In this document: positions 1-12,606 of the stretch, in pieces
Layout of the letters: each line of letters begins with the position of its first letter
Position numbering within the stretch: the first letter of the stretch is position 1
Source: Oscheius dolichura
Lineage: Eukaryota > Nematoda > Chromadorea > Rhabditida > Rhabditidae
Reading direction: 5' to 3'
NCBI GenBank assembly: GCA_932521035.1
Contig: OW051493.1
Span: 6,386,001-6,450,000, forward strand
DNA length: 64,000 nt
Made by a program: the position numbers and the translations under genes
Notes under the pieces: model-generated
Databases searched by the model: none
Seen by the model: only the letters and a program-made list of their open reading frames with translations
Told to the model about the DNA's origin: nothing

Positions 1-2924
1 CTGGACGTAAAAATGGTTCGATAGCGGTATACAATCAAAACTTTGAGGAAGTTGCCGTCTTTACACATCATAGCTCAAACGGTTAGTAGAGAAGAGTAAG
101 GTTTATGTAATCAGTGGTTTTCCAGTTTGTTGTTTGCACATTGACACTACTTATAAAAAACTTCTTTCTGGATCTTGGGACAATAACGTTATTATTTGGC
201 CAATTGAACATCTACTTTCTGAACGATTTCAAGTGAGGGTATGACGAAACGCTATATACTGTTCAGGCTTTACTACTTACGGGTCACACTATGTCAGTCT
301 GGGCTTTAGCTACATTTAAAGGAAGGCCTGGTGCTTCTTTATCTGCTAGTGCGGATAAAACGATTAAGCTATGGCAAGATGACAATTGTGTCCGTACATA
401 TAATGGTCGGTTTATATTGTACTGAGTCTAGTTACCTTTCAGGCCATACGGATGTAGTTCGTTGTTTACAAACACTGTCTGATGATACATTTGTTTCTGC
501 AGCTAATGATTCAACATACCGGGTGTGGCATATTGAATCTACAGAAGCCCTATATGTTGTCCAATCACACTTTGAAGATTTCATCTTCAGGTAAATGGTT
601 GCAATTTTCAATCAACTTTTTTAGCCTTACCTTAATGGGAAGTTATTTAGTTTCTTGTGGGGAAACAGGATTCATTGAAATATGGAAAGTTGAGAAAACG
701 GAGGCCGGCGAATGGTACAATGATCTCTATAGTTGTCAATGTTTAAATTTAGTTTGAAACACTTCCAAGCACTTAAAACTCCAGCCGTTACTAATTGGTC
801 AGTTGTTCCGCTCTCACAGGATGAATTTGCTGTAGCTACAAAGTAAGGAAACATTTCGACTTTTTGTAATCTTGGTGCTTCTTCAGTGAAGGAGTTGTGT
901 ATCTGTTTTCATGCGACCCAGAGAAAAAGGCGCCTACCGATGTTTTGAAAACAGTGGAAGACTTGGTTATAATCTTATCATTCTATTGCATCTTATTTTT
1001 GTAGATGTCTGAAAAGGCTGTGGCTGAGCTGTTGAGGAAAGAGCAACAGGACAATCAAGAAATTGTTATAAAAGTTGCTTTGGACGATGGAAATCCACAA
1101 CTTGAACTTCGCTACAAAAAAGGTAGTGACCCTGCTATTGCAGCCGAAAACTTTATTAGGGTAAGTCAGAGTTTATCTCCTTTGTATCAATATCTTTCAG
1201 GCTAATAATTTGCCTATATCATATCTAAACGAGATTACGGACTACATAGTGGCAAATATTCCTGAAGCTAAACAAGCCCAAAATAAAAAGTACCAGAAGC
1301 AGCCGACACAGAAGATCAAAATTGACGGAGAACTTTACGATTTTGCAATGGATGTTACCATCGACAGTAAACCGTTAAAAATGCCGTTTAACGTTGGTGA
1401 GGATCCTAATATAGTCGCCTGGAGATTCTGTGAAAGAAATAATGTGCCTGTTAAATATGCACCTCAGGTTTTCAGATTTTTATACTAAGTAACATGTAAT
1501 TTAGTTTTCGGAACTTGTTAAAAAAGAATTACAAGGGATAACAAAGAATACTAAATCTGACTTTTACGATCCATTCACTGGTAACGTAATGTTTGTTTTC
1601 TATGTAATATTCGTCTATAGGTAGTGGCCGATACGTTCCAAATTCTTCTAATGTAGCCAGCGGAGGCGCAGACCCGCTTACAGGGTCTGGACGTTATATC
1701 CCCAGTTCTTCATCTAATGCGTTCTCTGCGGCAGGAGATCCGTTCACAAGTGGCGGCAGGTCTGTTTTCAACGTTTCAACCATAAGTCTTTTTCATTCTA
1801 GATACATCCCTGGCACACCTCTGTCAACTCTTGTTCCCAATGCATCTAAGCCAGTTGATAAGCTTCGACCACGTTGTGAACTCGTGCCTTCGACTGAATT
1901 TTATCTTTTCCGCGTAGAAGGCGCTGCTAATCCCAAAGCTCTAGCCAAATTGAAGGAAACTAATGAGCATCAAGAAGGATGTAAATTAAACGCTGAACAG
2001 GTACTAATTCTCATTTCTTTCTATTGTTATTTAGCTCACGGCTATGGAAAATCTGCTTGGTGGTCAGACGGATTCGGTCAATGTTGGAGAATTAGAAAGA
2101 TCGGCATTAGAGCTTGGTACGGTTCCTGACGACTTAACTTTTAAAATGAAATATAGGACTACTCTGGCCTTTCCATGATATTGGTATTATAATTGATCTT
2201 TTGCGCTGTGCGCTATTACATGCTGAATTGAACAAATTTTTCTGTGAGGAAAAAGTTAGTATTTGGTTTTCTTATATTTTGTTCTTTTAGGGGCAAGGCC
2301 CTTCCACTAGAAACCGCATTTTTGAAATACTAGTCAGTAATCCGCCGTCTACGGTGAAAGTGTTCACATGTCGTGCCATCGCTAACGCCTTTGCCCACCC
2401 AGATGGGCAAGAGATGATTGTGACATACGACACCAATTTCACTCAACTCGTTTCACAAGTAATATTGTGTTTTTTGACGAATTCCACAGTTACTGCGGCT
2501 AAACAACTCCAGGTGACTTCGTCCTTTAGTGTTCTGAAATGTTATTCTTCAAGGTTGCTGCAGCTTCGGCCCTTGCTAATTGGAGCCTTTTACTTCTAAG
2601 AAAATCGGAAAAAGTCGCTGAATTAGGACCAAGAGAAGATGTTCTTCGAGCCATTATTTCTAAATTAGAAACTGTCGATTCTTTCGGAGACAAAGATGAA
2701 GTTGCAATGATTCGATTGCTTCAAGCTATTGTTACCTTAATGTGGGGCGACAAACAAGTTATCCAGGTGATTTGAAGATCTACTAAATTTATACCCATTT
2801 CAATTTTCAGACCGCGAAGAAGCGGAACATTATGTCCATAGTCAATAGACTTAAGGATGCGGTCATAAATGAAGCTGGTAAAAACATTGCTCGGTGTATT
2901 GTTGAGATGACTTTTACTGTATAG
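1..2924 (+). CDS. ufd-3: Phospholipase A-2-activating protein (PLAA / UFD-3), 5'-truncated
   Basis: WD40-PFU-PUL protein that binds ubiquitin and the AAA ATPase p97/CDC-48 in ubiquitin-dependent turnover and sorting. The window opens inside the WD40 propeller; repeats are visible as SGSWDNNVIIW, SASADKTIKLW and GHTDVVRCLQTL...STYRVWHIE. The PFU domain follows from about 1040 (KVALDDGNPQLELRYKKGSD, then ANNLPISYLNEITDYIV) and a second stretch matching PLAA from about 1300. An armadillo-like PUL domain ends the protein (DEVAMIRLLQAIVTLMWGDK, then the C-terminal segment to the TAG at 2922-2924). Introns are about 45-60 nt with gtaag donors and tttcag/tttag acceptors, for example after ENFIR near 1159. 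The start codon and first repeats lie outside the window. Domain order is diagnostic; individual exon limits are approximate. Confidence 0.9.
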
Positions 2925-3254
2925 TTTAATTGGGTGTTTTTTTTGTGAATACCGGTTCTTCGAGAAAATTGATCGTTTTCGTAAAATAAAGTCTTATTTG
3001 TATCTGTTGTGAATAATTACTTCGGTGTTATAATACACTGTATATGCGCTAGGTACTACACGAGGAGCGTTTGAAAAAATATCAACGGATTACCATTCTA
3101 CGCATCTTGTTCTGGTTCTAATTGCGCACACTTTTGTTGCATATTCCAAATGCTGTGTTCATTGTGATTTTAGATTTTGCCCTTGTCGCGAAGTGCTGTG
3201 AGGGTCTTCGCTACATTTGGACGAGAACTTTTAAAATCTCAACACGCATTCACT

Positions 3255-4791
3255 ATGCCTCGAGTGGCCAAGAAGAAAGAAATGGGAACCATGGAACAGT
3301 TCATTTCGTCTAAAAAGAAAATTAAGGAAGAAAAGCCTTTATTCAAAAGCAGTGCCGCTGGAGGAGCTACCATTAAAGAAGAAAATATTAAAAAAGAGAT
3401 CAATGAAGGTATGTTATTCAGTTTTTATTTTGAATTACATCTTTCAGGTGAACAAGCAATCATAGAGCCAAAGTTGAAACGGCAAAGGAAAAATGATGTA
3501 GACAGCGATATTAGCGATGAGGAGAATAAACACAAGCCAAGAAAATCAACATCAGAAAATAACAGAGTCACTAAAAAACCAAAAGTAGAAGACAATGAAG
3601 CAAAACTGAAGAAAGGGCGTGCAAGAAAAGCCCAAGAAGGAGAGTCAACGAATCAAAAAGAACTGCGAGAAACAGTCGGCAAACAAGTATTGGATACTGT
3701 GGGAAGCAGTAAAAAAATGCTTGGATATCATGTGAGCATGGCTGGTGGCGTAGAACAAGCTGTGTACAATGCTATGTCTACAGGATGTCGTTCTTTTGCG
3801 CTTTTTATTCGAAATCAGCGGACCTGGAACCACAAACCAATGGAAGAGGAAAGAGTCGTCAGATGGAACGCTGCAATTAAGGTTGTTACTTTCTATTCTA
3901 CAATGCATTTCGTGTTTCAGGAATTCAATTATGACATTTCTCAAATCGTTCCTCACGGGTCTTATCTCCTTAATCCTGGTTCTCCAGATGTTGAGAAACT
4001 CGCGAAGTCCCGAGAGGCCATGTTGGATGAGTGCACACGATGTGAAAAACTAGGAATTAAACTTTATAACTTCCACCCTGGTAAATTGTTATTGTTTAGT
4101 TAATAGTGCAAATTTCTCAGGATCTACTACTGGCGATTGTACTGCTGAGCAATGCATTAAGACCATTGCTGAAACTGTTAACTACGTTATCGAAAAGACC
4201 TCTTTTATCACACTTGGTATTTTTCTGCTGTTTGTAAATTTGTCATTTTAGTAATCGAAACTATGGCTGGGCAAGGGCATACTATAGGAGGCAAATTTCA
4301 AGAGATCCGTTCAATCATTGATCAAGTGAATGACAAGGATCGTGTCGGTGTCTGCATAGACACTTGTCATATATTTGCTGCCGGTACTCGTATGATAGAG
4401 ATTGATAGTAATAATGATACAGGCTATGATTTTCGAACTAAATCTACTTATGAAAAAATGATGAAGGATTTCGAAGATGTTATTGGCTTCAAATATCTCA
4501 AAGCTTTTCATTTGAATGATTCAAAAGGTATTTTGTTGTCCTTTTTTAGTTATACTAATTTAGGTGATGTTGGCTGCAAGGCTGATAGACATGAAAACAT
4601 TGGACAAGGAAAAATAGGAAAGGTTGTAACTCCTTTGCAAAGTTGTTTATTCCTTAATTCAGAAAGGATTTGAACTGTTGATGAATGACAGCAGGTTGGA
4701 TGGAATTCCTTTAATTTTGGAAACTCCTGAAGGACGCTACCCGGAAGAGATGATGCTCCTGTATGGCATGGACGATCGTAACAAAAAATGA
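3255..4791 (+). CDS. apn-1: AP endonuclease, endonuclease IV family (APN-1)
   Basis: Zn-dependent apurinic/apyrimidinic endonuclease of base-excision repair. The N-terminal ~150 residues are a basic, lysine-rich tail (KKKEMGTMEQFISSKKKIKE) likely for nuclear targeting. The TIM-barrel begins at LGYHVSMAGGVEQAV and carries the family metal-ligand motifs in order: NFHPG, VIETMAGQG, CIDTCH, FHLNDS, DRHENIGQG and LILETPEGRYPEE. The ATG at 3255 is the first Met after an acceptor-like tttttag-type site near 3172. One intron (39 nt, gtactcg...tacag, about 4384-4422) is in frame and stop-free, so an ORF reading would wrongly add 13 residues between AAG and YDF. The protein ends DDRNKK then TGA. Vertebrates lack this family; nematodes keep it. 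Confidence 0.93.
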
Positions 4792-4952
4792 CTCGCGTTA
4801 TCTTCACATGATGTATGTAAAATGTTCATTTTTTTTGTCTTACTGTAATTAAGGCCTTATAAAGTTCGACGATTATGTATGTTAACAATCTAACAATCCG
4901 AATGACTAGGCAAACGACTAAAAATTAGAAAATCATAAGTGAAATGAGATGA

Positions 4953-7900
4953 TCATAGTTGATGAGCAACATTTTTCATAGCTTCTAGCGCAGTCTCTAA
5001 TTCGGTGTTGAGAAGGCCGTACTGAACGATAAAACGCGCGCTGAAAATTCACTGTAAACCACTTCCTCTTGACATACCTCGGATTGATGTCGAATAGCTC
5101 ATCTTCCACTAAATAGCGGGCTCTAGTTATCATCACGTCGTGTTCGTCGAACAACTGAAAGCGACTCATTCTTTGAGATTTGTAACCCAGCACCTTGTCT
5201 ACTAAAGCGTCCAACTTCTTTTCGGCTTCTTCTTTAGAACCATCATAGCCAATATGCTTCATGGGGTTTTCTCGAAAACCGTACACGTAGAAAGGGGTTC
5301 TTGCAAGGGCCTCTTCCAGACCAGAGTGAGCAGCCAGGGCAAGTTCCTTTGTTCTTGAAAGACGTTCTGGTTCGGCTTGCATGATCCGAAGGGCCTCATT
5401 GGCAGCTGTGGCCAGAAGAGGAGGAAGAGAGGCCGAGAAACAGTAGCCCAATCCTATAAATGGGTGGTATTCGATGGACAGGGAAGGGCACCAACCAGCC
5501 AGACGCTGATGGCCGACGACGTACGATCTGCCCACACAGAAGCCGCCGGTGGAGGCGATGGAATGTTCGAGGGAACCCATAACCATGTCGATGTCTGCTA
5601 CCGGGATGTCGTAATGCTCCGTAACTCCTGGAAGAGGTCGCTGTTACATAACACACAAAAGGGTTCGGCAAACAGTTTCCATCACTTTCGAAGGTTGTTT
5701 ATCCAGAGTTTCCCCGTATAAAAGTCGCTTTTCCCACGGGCTTCCGTTAGTTTTCTCTTGTTTTTCTCAATATTATCATACTAAAGCCGATTGGGCACCG
5801 ACTATACTCCCGGCCAGGGGATAACAGGTTTATGGTTTCGCGTGGCAGTAGAACTCACTTTCTAACTGAACAAAGAACGCCCGTTAACCCCGGAAACAGG
5901 TATTCTAATCATCAGCTCATCAATCATCTATCATCTTATAAAAGGACAACCCACGTGGGGGCATTCCCCCCAAATATTGTGACTTCTAATTTGAACTGAC
6001 CCGAGCAAGAGAAGCCCCTCTGTGTTGATTTGGAACCGTTTTTCTGTTCCTGACGCTATCCACCCAAATAATCGACTTTTTTTTACCTCTGGCACTTCTA
6101 TTTTCGAACCGATACAAACCTCCTCCATTACTGGTTGGCAAAACTCGCTGTGGGGTGTCCCCTCTCCTTCAAAATGACTCTCTGCTGGCCTTTTCTGGAT
6201 ATTTTTCCCCAGTACTACTGCCCCTTCCTTATATCCTCACCCAGCCCAGAATTAAAGCCGCCTCCCTTCTTCGGAGCAACACCCTCGAAGTGATCACTAC
6301 CGACAATATTCGAAACCAGTATTCACACCCCCAACGAAGAGTTTGTTCCATCGTCCATAACCCCAGAAGGCGTCTCCCGCTGTTCTCTGTGTAGATTACC
6401 CATTTAATCTTGTGGTTTTGTTGATATTTCCCTTACAGTAACCAGTTTCCCCCACAATGTTTCTCATTATCTGGTTTCAGATGAGGAGGGCTCTACTCGT
6501 ACTATTGTTGTTTTCCGGTGGCTGTGCTCTTCCGTTTCCAAGCATCGAAATTGATCCGTCCATGGAGGAAGCCCTGAGCGAGGATCGGAAAGTAGGCTCG
6601 ATTAAACAGGAGCAGTACGGTATTCAGGACTCAGTCGAGGATTTCCCGTCGCCGAAGGACATCCCGACGAATGGCGACATCTTCGCAGACAGCGCGTCTC
6701 TAGAAGTCAATAACACGCTGGCCTGTGACGACAGCAACGCACCCGGACGGTAGGAAGACACCAAAAAACCGAGGAGGGTCACATTCACAGGCACATGATC
6801 TACTGTAGCGGCAAACTGTTACATGCCGTGATGGCGACACACGTCTACCCCGACTCGAAGACGTTCGTCGACAGGCCCATCCGGAGGAACCGGACGGCCG
6901 AGGCTGTCCTGGCCGAATTCGAACACAGGTTAGGGACAAGGACAGGCCGCCACGGGAGGATGGCTTCAGGTTTCCAGGAAAGTTAGAAGAACTTGAGAGG
7001 ACGGAGGTGGCCAAGTTTCTAGACGAACACTTCGAACCGGAGGGACAGGAGCTGATAGAGTGAGGAGGAAGGAAGAGCAGATGAGGAGAGTTTAGGTGTG
7101 ATCTGAAGGACTGGCAAGAGGTGCCGGCCACCATCGGGGGCATCGTGGACAAGACCTTCCGCCAGTTCGCTCTCGATCTCCACGGCATCTGGAAGGACCT
7201 TTGCCGTAAGGTGGACCCCATCGTGGCGGAGGAGTCCCACCGCTTCTCACTCATCGCGCTCCCCCACCCCTTCATAGCCCCCGGCGGCCGATTCCGCGAG
7301 AGCTACTACTGGGACGCGTACTGGATTGTCAAGGGGCTGCTGGTGTCGGGAATGAGGGACACGGTCAAGGGCATGATCAGGAACTACGCCCAGATGGTGG
7401 AGACCTATGGCTTTGTGCCGAATGGCGGAAGGATATACTACTTGCAGGTGAGGAGAGGGAGGATGAGGGTAGGGACGAGTTCAGAGGTCGCAGCCTCCGA
7501 TGCTGGCGGCTACGGTCTACGAGTACTACCAGAACTCGAGGGACAAGGACTTCGTGAAGGAAATGTTACCTGTCCTCGAGAAGGAATTCCTCTTCTGGAA
7601 GACGAACAGGAATGTGACGGTGAGGATCGGGGACGAGGAGCTCTCGCTCTACCAGTACCGGACACCCTTGAGGGGACCGAGGTGAGCAGCCGCCGTTGTC
7701 CCCCAACCGTCGTCCCTTCAGGCCAGAATCCTACCGGGAGGACATGACAACGGCCGGCGTTTTTGAGACCCTCGAGCAGAAGAAGAGTTTCTTCCAGAAT
7801 TTGGCCAGCGCTGCGGAGTCCGGCTGGGATTTTAGCACGAGGTGGGTCGCTTCCCCGAGGGGAGAATAACGAGACAGTTGAGATGGCTCGAGAAAAAGAC

Positions 7901-9994
7901 GAAGCTGTCCAGCATAGAGACGACGAACATCCTGCCGGTGGACCTCAACGCCTTCCTCTGCTATAACATGCAGATTATCACATATCTCCACTCGGAGTCT
8001 GGTCAGTCATCCTCCCTCCAACGGGCAGTCCTCTCTAGGGAATGTGAACAAGGAGTTCAAGTGGATGGCCGACTACCTGTCCTTCAGGGAGACCTTCAAG
8101 AAGGTCTTCTACGTACACAAGGCCAAGGGGTGGTCAGTTGGCCGTCTTGTCCGGCCCATTCGAAGCGGGTTCAGGTACGACTACAACCTCCGGACGAAGG
8201 AGCACAACACGGACTTCTACCCGTCGATGGCGGTGCCCCTCTTCACCCAGTGCTACGACCCGTTGAACACGAAAATGTTCGAGGAGGTCTACGACAAAAT
8301 GGATCAGATGGGCGCCTTCAATTTCACGGGGGGCATTCCGACCAGCCTGTACAAGGACAGCCATCAGCAGTGGGACTTCCCGAACGGGTGGAGCCCCTTG
8401 AATCACATGATCATCGAGGGTCTCCGGAAGTCGGGCAACCCGAAGTGAGTCCCTCTCGAGTTAGAACCACTCCTGCAGACTGCAACAACGGGCATTCGAA
8501 CTGGCCGAGAAGTGGGTCTTCTCGAATTTTGATGTCTTCCTGAGACACAAGTCCATGTGGGAGAAGTACAACGTGGTGTCGAGCAAGCCGAGGGTCGGCT
8601 TCGGCGGGGAATACGTCGCGCAGGTGGGTGTCTCGTGCGAGGGAGAATACGGTGCCAGGCCGGCTTCGGGTGGTCGAACGGCGTCATCCTGGACCTGTTG
8701 TTGACGTACTGCGAGAGGCTGCGCTTCCCCGATGCCCAGCCGCCGATCGTGCCGGTGCCGCCTCAGCTCCGGAGGAATCAGCTGAGCCGGACGTCCTCTT
8801 CCCTCTCCACACTCGCGGGTCCCCTTGTCCTGTCTGTTCTGTTCCTATTATAATTCCCAGTCTTTGTTGTTGTTATTCTGCTTACGGGTTTCGTCTTCTA
8901 CCAAATAAACTAACCTTTCCCGGTTCTCCCCAAAACGCCGAAGGAGTAGCTCTCGTCGATGAAGATGCGCGCCTTGTACTTCCACTTGAAGTCGACGATC
9001 CTCGCCAGAGGGCAGATATTTCCCGTGTTGGCATAGAGGCCCTCGACTATTATGAAACGGCGGATCTTCCCGGCAGCCGACGGATTCTAAAAGGCATTCC
9101 GGGGGGCGGCTCCACCCTTCGAACCTTTTTGTCCTTCACTGCCTGTTCCTCCAAGAGTCGCTCCAAATCGTCCATGTCGTTGTGATCGAACCATTCGAGC
9201 CGGGCCCGGGAGGCGATACACCCCTTCTGGATGGCATAATTGGCTCCTAAACACCCCCGTTTCCTATGTTTCCCATTTTATATCTTACCCTTGTCCACGA
9301 AGATCACGTCGCCCTTTTTGGCGTAGGCCGGGATGGCACTGGCCACCGTCGCGTACCCGTAACTGTAGAGCACGGACTCCTCACAGCCGAGGAACCTAAA
9401 TCTCGTTGAAGAGAGGGCCCGGCATGTTCGTTTACTTGGCAATGTCCGCCTCCAGGTCGAGGTGGACGTCGACGGTCCCGTAGAACCCGCGGGGACCACA
9501 AGAGCCAACCCCGTATTTGAAGATGGTCTTCTTGGCCACCTCCTGGAGAATACTAAACTTAGAAAACGGGGGATATGCCAACCTCGATTCTTTTGTCGCC
9601 AACGAATGAGAGATAGTTGGTGGTCGAGAGATTCAAATATTCTTTGCCGTCGATGGTGACCTTTTTGGTCATTTTTCTAAAAAATTCTGTCTTATATCTT
9701 TTCATTTTTTGCTTACCCATCAACATATTTGGGATTTAAAACCGGGTGATCTTTTTCTGTAGGCGGAACTAGCGGTTCTGGCTTCCATGCTTTTATAAGT
9801 TGATCTTTTTCCTATTACATTATTGGAAGTTATTTCTTGCCGCTTACCTCTTCTGTTAGAAGGAGCTTTTTTGGCTTCTTCGTTCGTTTTTGTAAATAAA
9901 GCCATGAAATTACAATTACTGATACAATTAGGAGAAGTTGTAGAAGGGTCGTGTATCCAGCGCTTAAAAGCCATTCCATCATTAAAGATCCCAT
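4953..9994 (-). CDS. sptl-1: Serine palmitoyltransferase subunit 1 (SPTLC1/LCB1)
   Basis: Non-catalytic partner of the PLP enzyme that condenses serine with palmitoyl-CoA, the first step of sphingolipid synthesis in the ER. The N-terminus at 9994 ([10 protein letters not shown]) has one membrane helix ([18 protein letters not shown]), then the SPTLC1 hallmark [47 protein letters not shown], the [19 protein letters not shown] exon and [20 protein letters not shown]. After the large intron (5628-8914) it continues [30 protein letters not shown] and ends [12 protein letters not shown]. It lacks the PLP-lysine context of LCB2, as expected. Introns are tiny: 36 nt at 9812-9847 and 37-42 nt in the 3' part. 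The first-exon start is chosen because it follows a tttcag acceptor and fits the family length; further 5' sequence is frame-broken. Confidence 0.92.
5628..8914 (-). other. 3.29-kb SPTLC1 intron hosting trehalase
   Basis: Donor on the minus strand is GGGAAAG|gttagt (intron base 8914); acceptor is ctcttccag|GAGTTACGGAG (intron ends at 5628). Joining gives GRTGKG-VTEHYD, which fits the conserved SPTLC1 sequence across this point, so the intron limits are firm. All other SPTLC1 introns seen are under about 60 nt. The expansion is accounted for by the complete opposite-strand trehalase gene inside. The 850 bases 5629-6480 ahead of trehalase hold no coding sequence I can recognise and presumably its promoter and 5' UTR. 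Confidence 0.88.
6481..8853 (+). CDS. tre: Trehalase (GH37), secreted and probably GPI-anchored
   Basis: Splits trehalose into two glucose. A signal peptide ([19 protein letters not shown]) is followed by the GH37 start [11 protein letters not shown] and DSKTFVD, signature 1 [15 protein letters not shown], the catalytic-acid region [10 protein letters not shown], signature 2 [13 protein letters not shown], the GGEY stretch holding the second catalytic acid, and [13 protein letters not shown]. The C-terminus ends in a hydrophobic tail ([15 protein letters not shown]) after a Ser/Arg linker, typical of GPI-anchored animal trehalases. I start at 6481 because ATG directly follows tctggtttcag, a trans-splice-like acceptor; an ATG at 6457 is in frame but lies inside that polypyrimidine tract. 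About ten exons with short introns. The gene sits entirely in an intron of SPTLC1 on the opposite strand; its AATAAA (8904-8909) lies 5 bases from the SPTLC1 splice donor. Confidence 0.93.
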
Positions 9995-10313
9995 TCCTAT
10001 TGCTACAAGGCCTGAAATGTTTTTTTAAATGTGAAAATGGATTGGATGAAAACAAGAAAGTGTGAGATGAATCACTGACGCAATGAGGAGATACTGGCTT
10101 GTCCAAAGTTCGCTGATAGCGGTCGTAAAATCACTGCATCGTATCACTTCTGCGGGGACAAATATTTTACTCTTTGCTCCGTGTGATTTGAAAATGACCT
10201 TATATGAAACAGTTTCAGTATTGTTATGAGGCTGCTATAACCATGATTTCTTGTTGGAAAAGGGTGGAAAACGAGTTTTATTTTCAATAACAAACAAAAT
10301 AACAATAGACTTT

Positions 10314-12014
10314 TTACTTCTTTAGCATCTTTTGCTTCTTCTTCTTCTTTGTCACGTTTGACGGTGTAACGATGAAAGTATCGCCTAAAATGAAAGTATA
10401 ATACAATGGAGCCATATTTAGGAATATTGAGAGACACGCAGCTCTCAAAAAACGCGTTCTCATTGTGTTATTTTTCGCTCCCTGAAGGAGACACAAATAA
10501 AACGAACCAACTGAATCGGAAACATCCATGTTACTTTTTCTCATCTTTTTCATTTTCTTCTTTACGGGAAGAGGTGTGTCATTGTTATCCGTATCTATGC
10601 TACTGATAGACAAATTAAGTTGTGTCGTTTTTTTCTAAATATGAAAGGGTTGAAAATAAACTAGTTGAATACCTTTTTAATTACTATAGGGGTAGAACAA
10701 GCAGTCGGCTCGATATTCCGTTTTATTATTTTCTTCTTTTTGACAGTCGCTCTAGATATTCCTGTTCTTTCCAAATCAGTGGGATTCTAAATATTGTAAG
10801 TTTCGAAAAACAAATTTTGTACGATAATGCTGTCTCTCGTTATTTCAGTTCCCAAGTCTAATGAAGCTTCCAAATTCTTCAACACTTTATTGGCATGTAA
10901 TCTGAAGTTATAGGTAATAGTCCAATTCAAAAATGAAACCTCGCTTTACTTAATTCGTCTTGTAGAACTGCATCGTCCATCTGTGATTCTGTGAACTTCA
11001 GCAATTTTAGCACACGTTGTGGGTCGGAGCTGACCGTTTTGTCTACTTTTAAAAGAATTGATATTAATGGCATACTAGATGACTTTACTGGAAAGCTGAA
11101 AGACAGACATGAAACTATATACGCCCTTACTTGACATCTGCGGGCGTTATAAATTCGGATATATTATCGTAGGCAGAACAAATTGCCGCTGTTTGTATGG
11201 GAACAGCTTTAAAAACATCACCACATAGTCCAAGAATGAATAAACCTAGATTTTGCTGAACAAATAGTTTATAGCAGAAATATGTAACAGAAATACCCAA
11301 TGGCCAATATCAAGATAGCCTAGGATGGTATCTGCTGTCTTAATACAACTTTCTCTTAACTGAAAATAATTATCATCATAATATTCACCTAACTTTTTCT
11401 AAAGTATATAATTGATGTAGATAGGAAGCTCCGATGTAGCATAATGTTTCTGATGTCGGCATGTAATAATATGCTTGAGCAATGGACGAGGACAATTTCT
11501 GCAAAGATACTGATGATTACAGGAATATCATTATAAAATCCAATAGAAATAAAAACTCCTCACCTACCTTGTGCAGATCATTTAAAATCTTTAGTAAACC
11601 GAGATTGTTATATTTACAAACTAGTGACTTTAGGTGTCGAAAATGACGCCAAAATATCTGAAGAAAATTGCAAGAGCCTTAGAAAACTACAAACCTGATG
11701 CCTATGGGGTGCACTAAATTTATAGGAAGCAGAAATGAAAAATTTCTCAAGAGTAAGTGGAAGTCTTTGTTTTAGCTGTGAAATCTGCAACTTTTAAAAT
11801 CAGACAAACTAAAACTCACCAAATTTTCTAATGAGAGGAGAAAACTTCTTACTCGAACAGAATTTGACTCAAGGTTTGCTGACAGCAGTTGCTTAGGTAC
11901 AGCTTGAGCATATTTAAAAATTGCACCTGAACAGAAGAATGAGGAAAAGAATGAAACGCAACCTTCTACTGTTTGAGATAATGTATTTTGTTCGCCTTTC
12001 CAAAAATTTGTCAT
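10314..12014 (-). CDS. Unrecognised spliced gene, possibly NEPRO/DUF4477-like
   Basis: At least eight AT-rich exons can be chained by eye with gt..ag introns of about 35-60 nt. The protein starts MTNFWKGEQNTLSQTVEG, then a helical region (FWRHFRHLKSLVCKYNNLG; SETLCYIGASYLHQLYTLEK; LGLFILGLCGDVFKA), a middle part DPQRVLKLLKFTESQMDD, and a very basic tail (KKKMKKMRK; VTKKKKKQKMLKK then TAA at 10314). A helical N-terminal half with a Lys-rich tail and the FWRHFRHLK-like block recall the NEPRO family (nucleolar rRNA-processing protein), but similarity is weak and from memory. Same strand as SPTLC1, with 319 nt between. Exon limits, especially near 10400-10700, are uncertain. Confidence 0.35.
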
Positions 12015-12606
12015 ATAGATACACCTATGAGAAAAGGAATAAACCCGAAAAGGTGATCTGAAAGTGGAGAAAAAAAGAGAAATGTCGGTTTTTATTGAAG
12101 AAAATCAAGCAGTCCCATATACGTGATCTCGCGTAGGAGCCCCCTCTCCCTTCAACAACTCATTCGAGTTCAAATTGTCCAACAGGTGCCCGCTGCTTTT
12201 CGTGAACTTTTTAGACCTCTGTTATATACTGGCAATTCTGCTTGTGCTATCTAATCCTTTAAGATCTTCGATAGGTCAATTTAGTTCACATGTTTCCGAG
12301 CAATGCAAGTTCTATTCGGAACTTCCTTGTATGCTTCACGCCCTGCTCTTCATCCACCAGGTGAACTCGTCTATCAACAGGCAAAGCCACGACATACAAA
12401 ATACAAAACAATAGGTTATTTATTTGAATTATCACCACCATTAGACCAAAAGCTGATGCAAGACCTCTGGTCAGATAGTCATATCGATCTCTTATAAATA
12501 GTGGGCAGGTTTCGCTTGTCGCAGATTGCACCCGCCGATTAGTACTACGCTTCCTTTTTTCCTCATGCTTCAAATATTTTGAAAAAGTGCATCGTTTTCC
12601 AGAAAT
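12015..12606. other. Intergenic, divergent promoter region
   Basis: Between the minus-strand unrecognised gene and MsrA. Overlapping ORFs exist on both strands (for example 12286-12849 minus), but none shows recognisable domains and the minus one overlaps MsrA coding sequence. I see no RNA gene or repeat. Confidence 0.5.

Noticed and set aside
5377..5721. Plus-strand ORFs over the SPTLC1 3' exons
   Set aside because: Antisense shadows; the minus strand carries conserved SPTLC1 sequence with correct splice sites.
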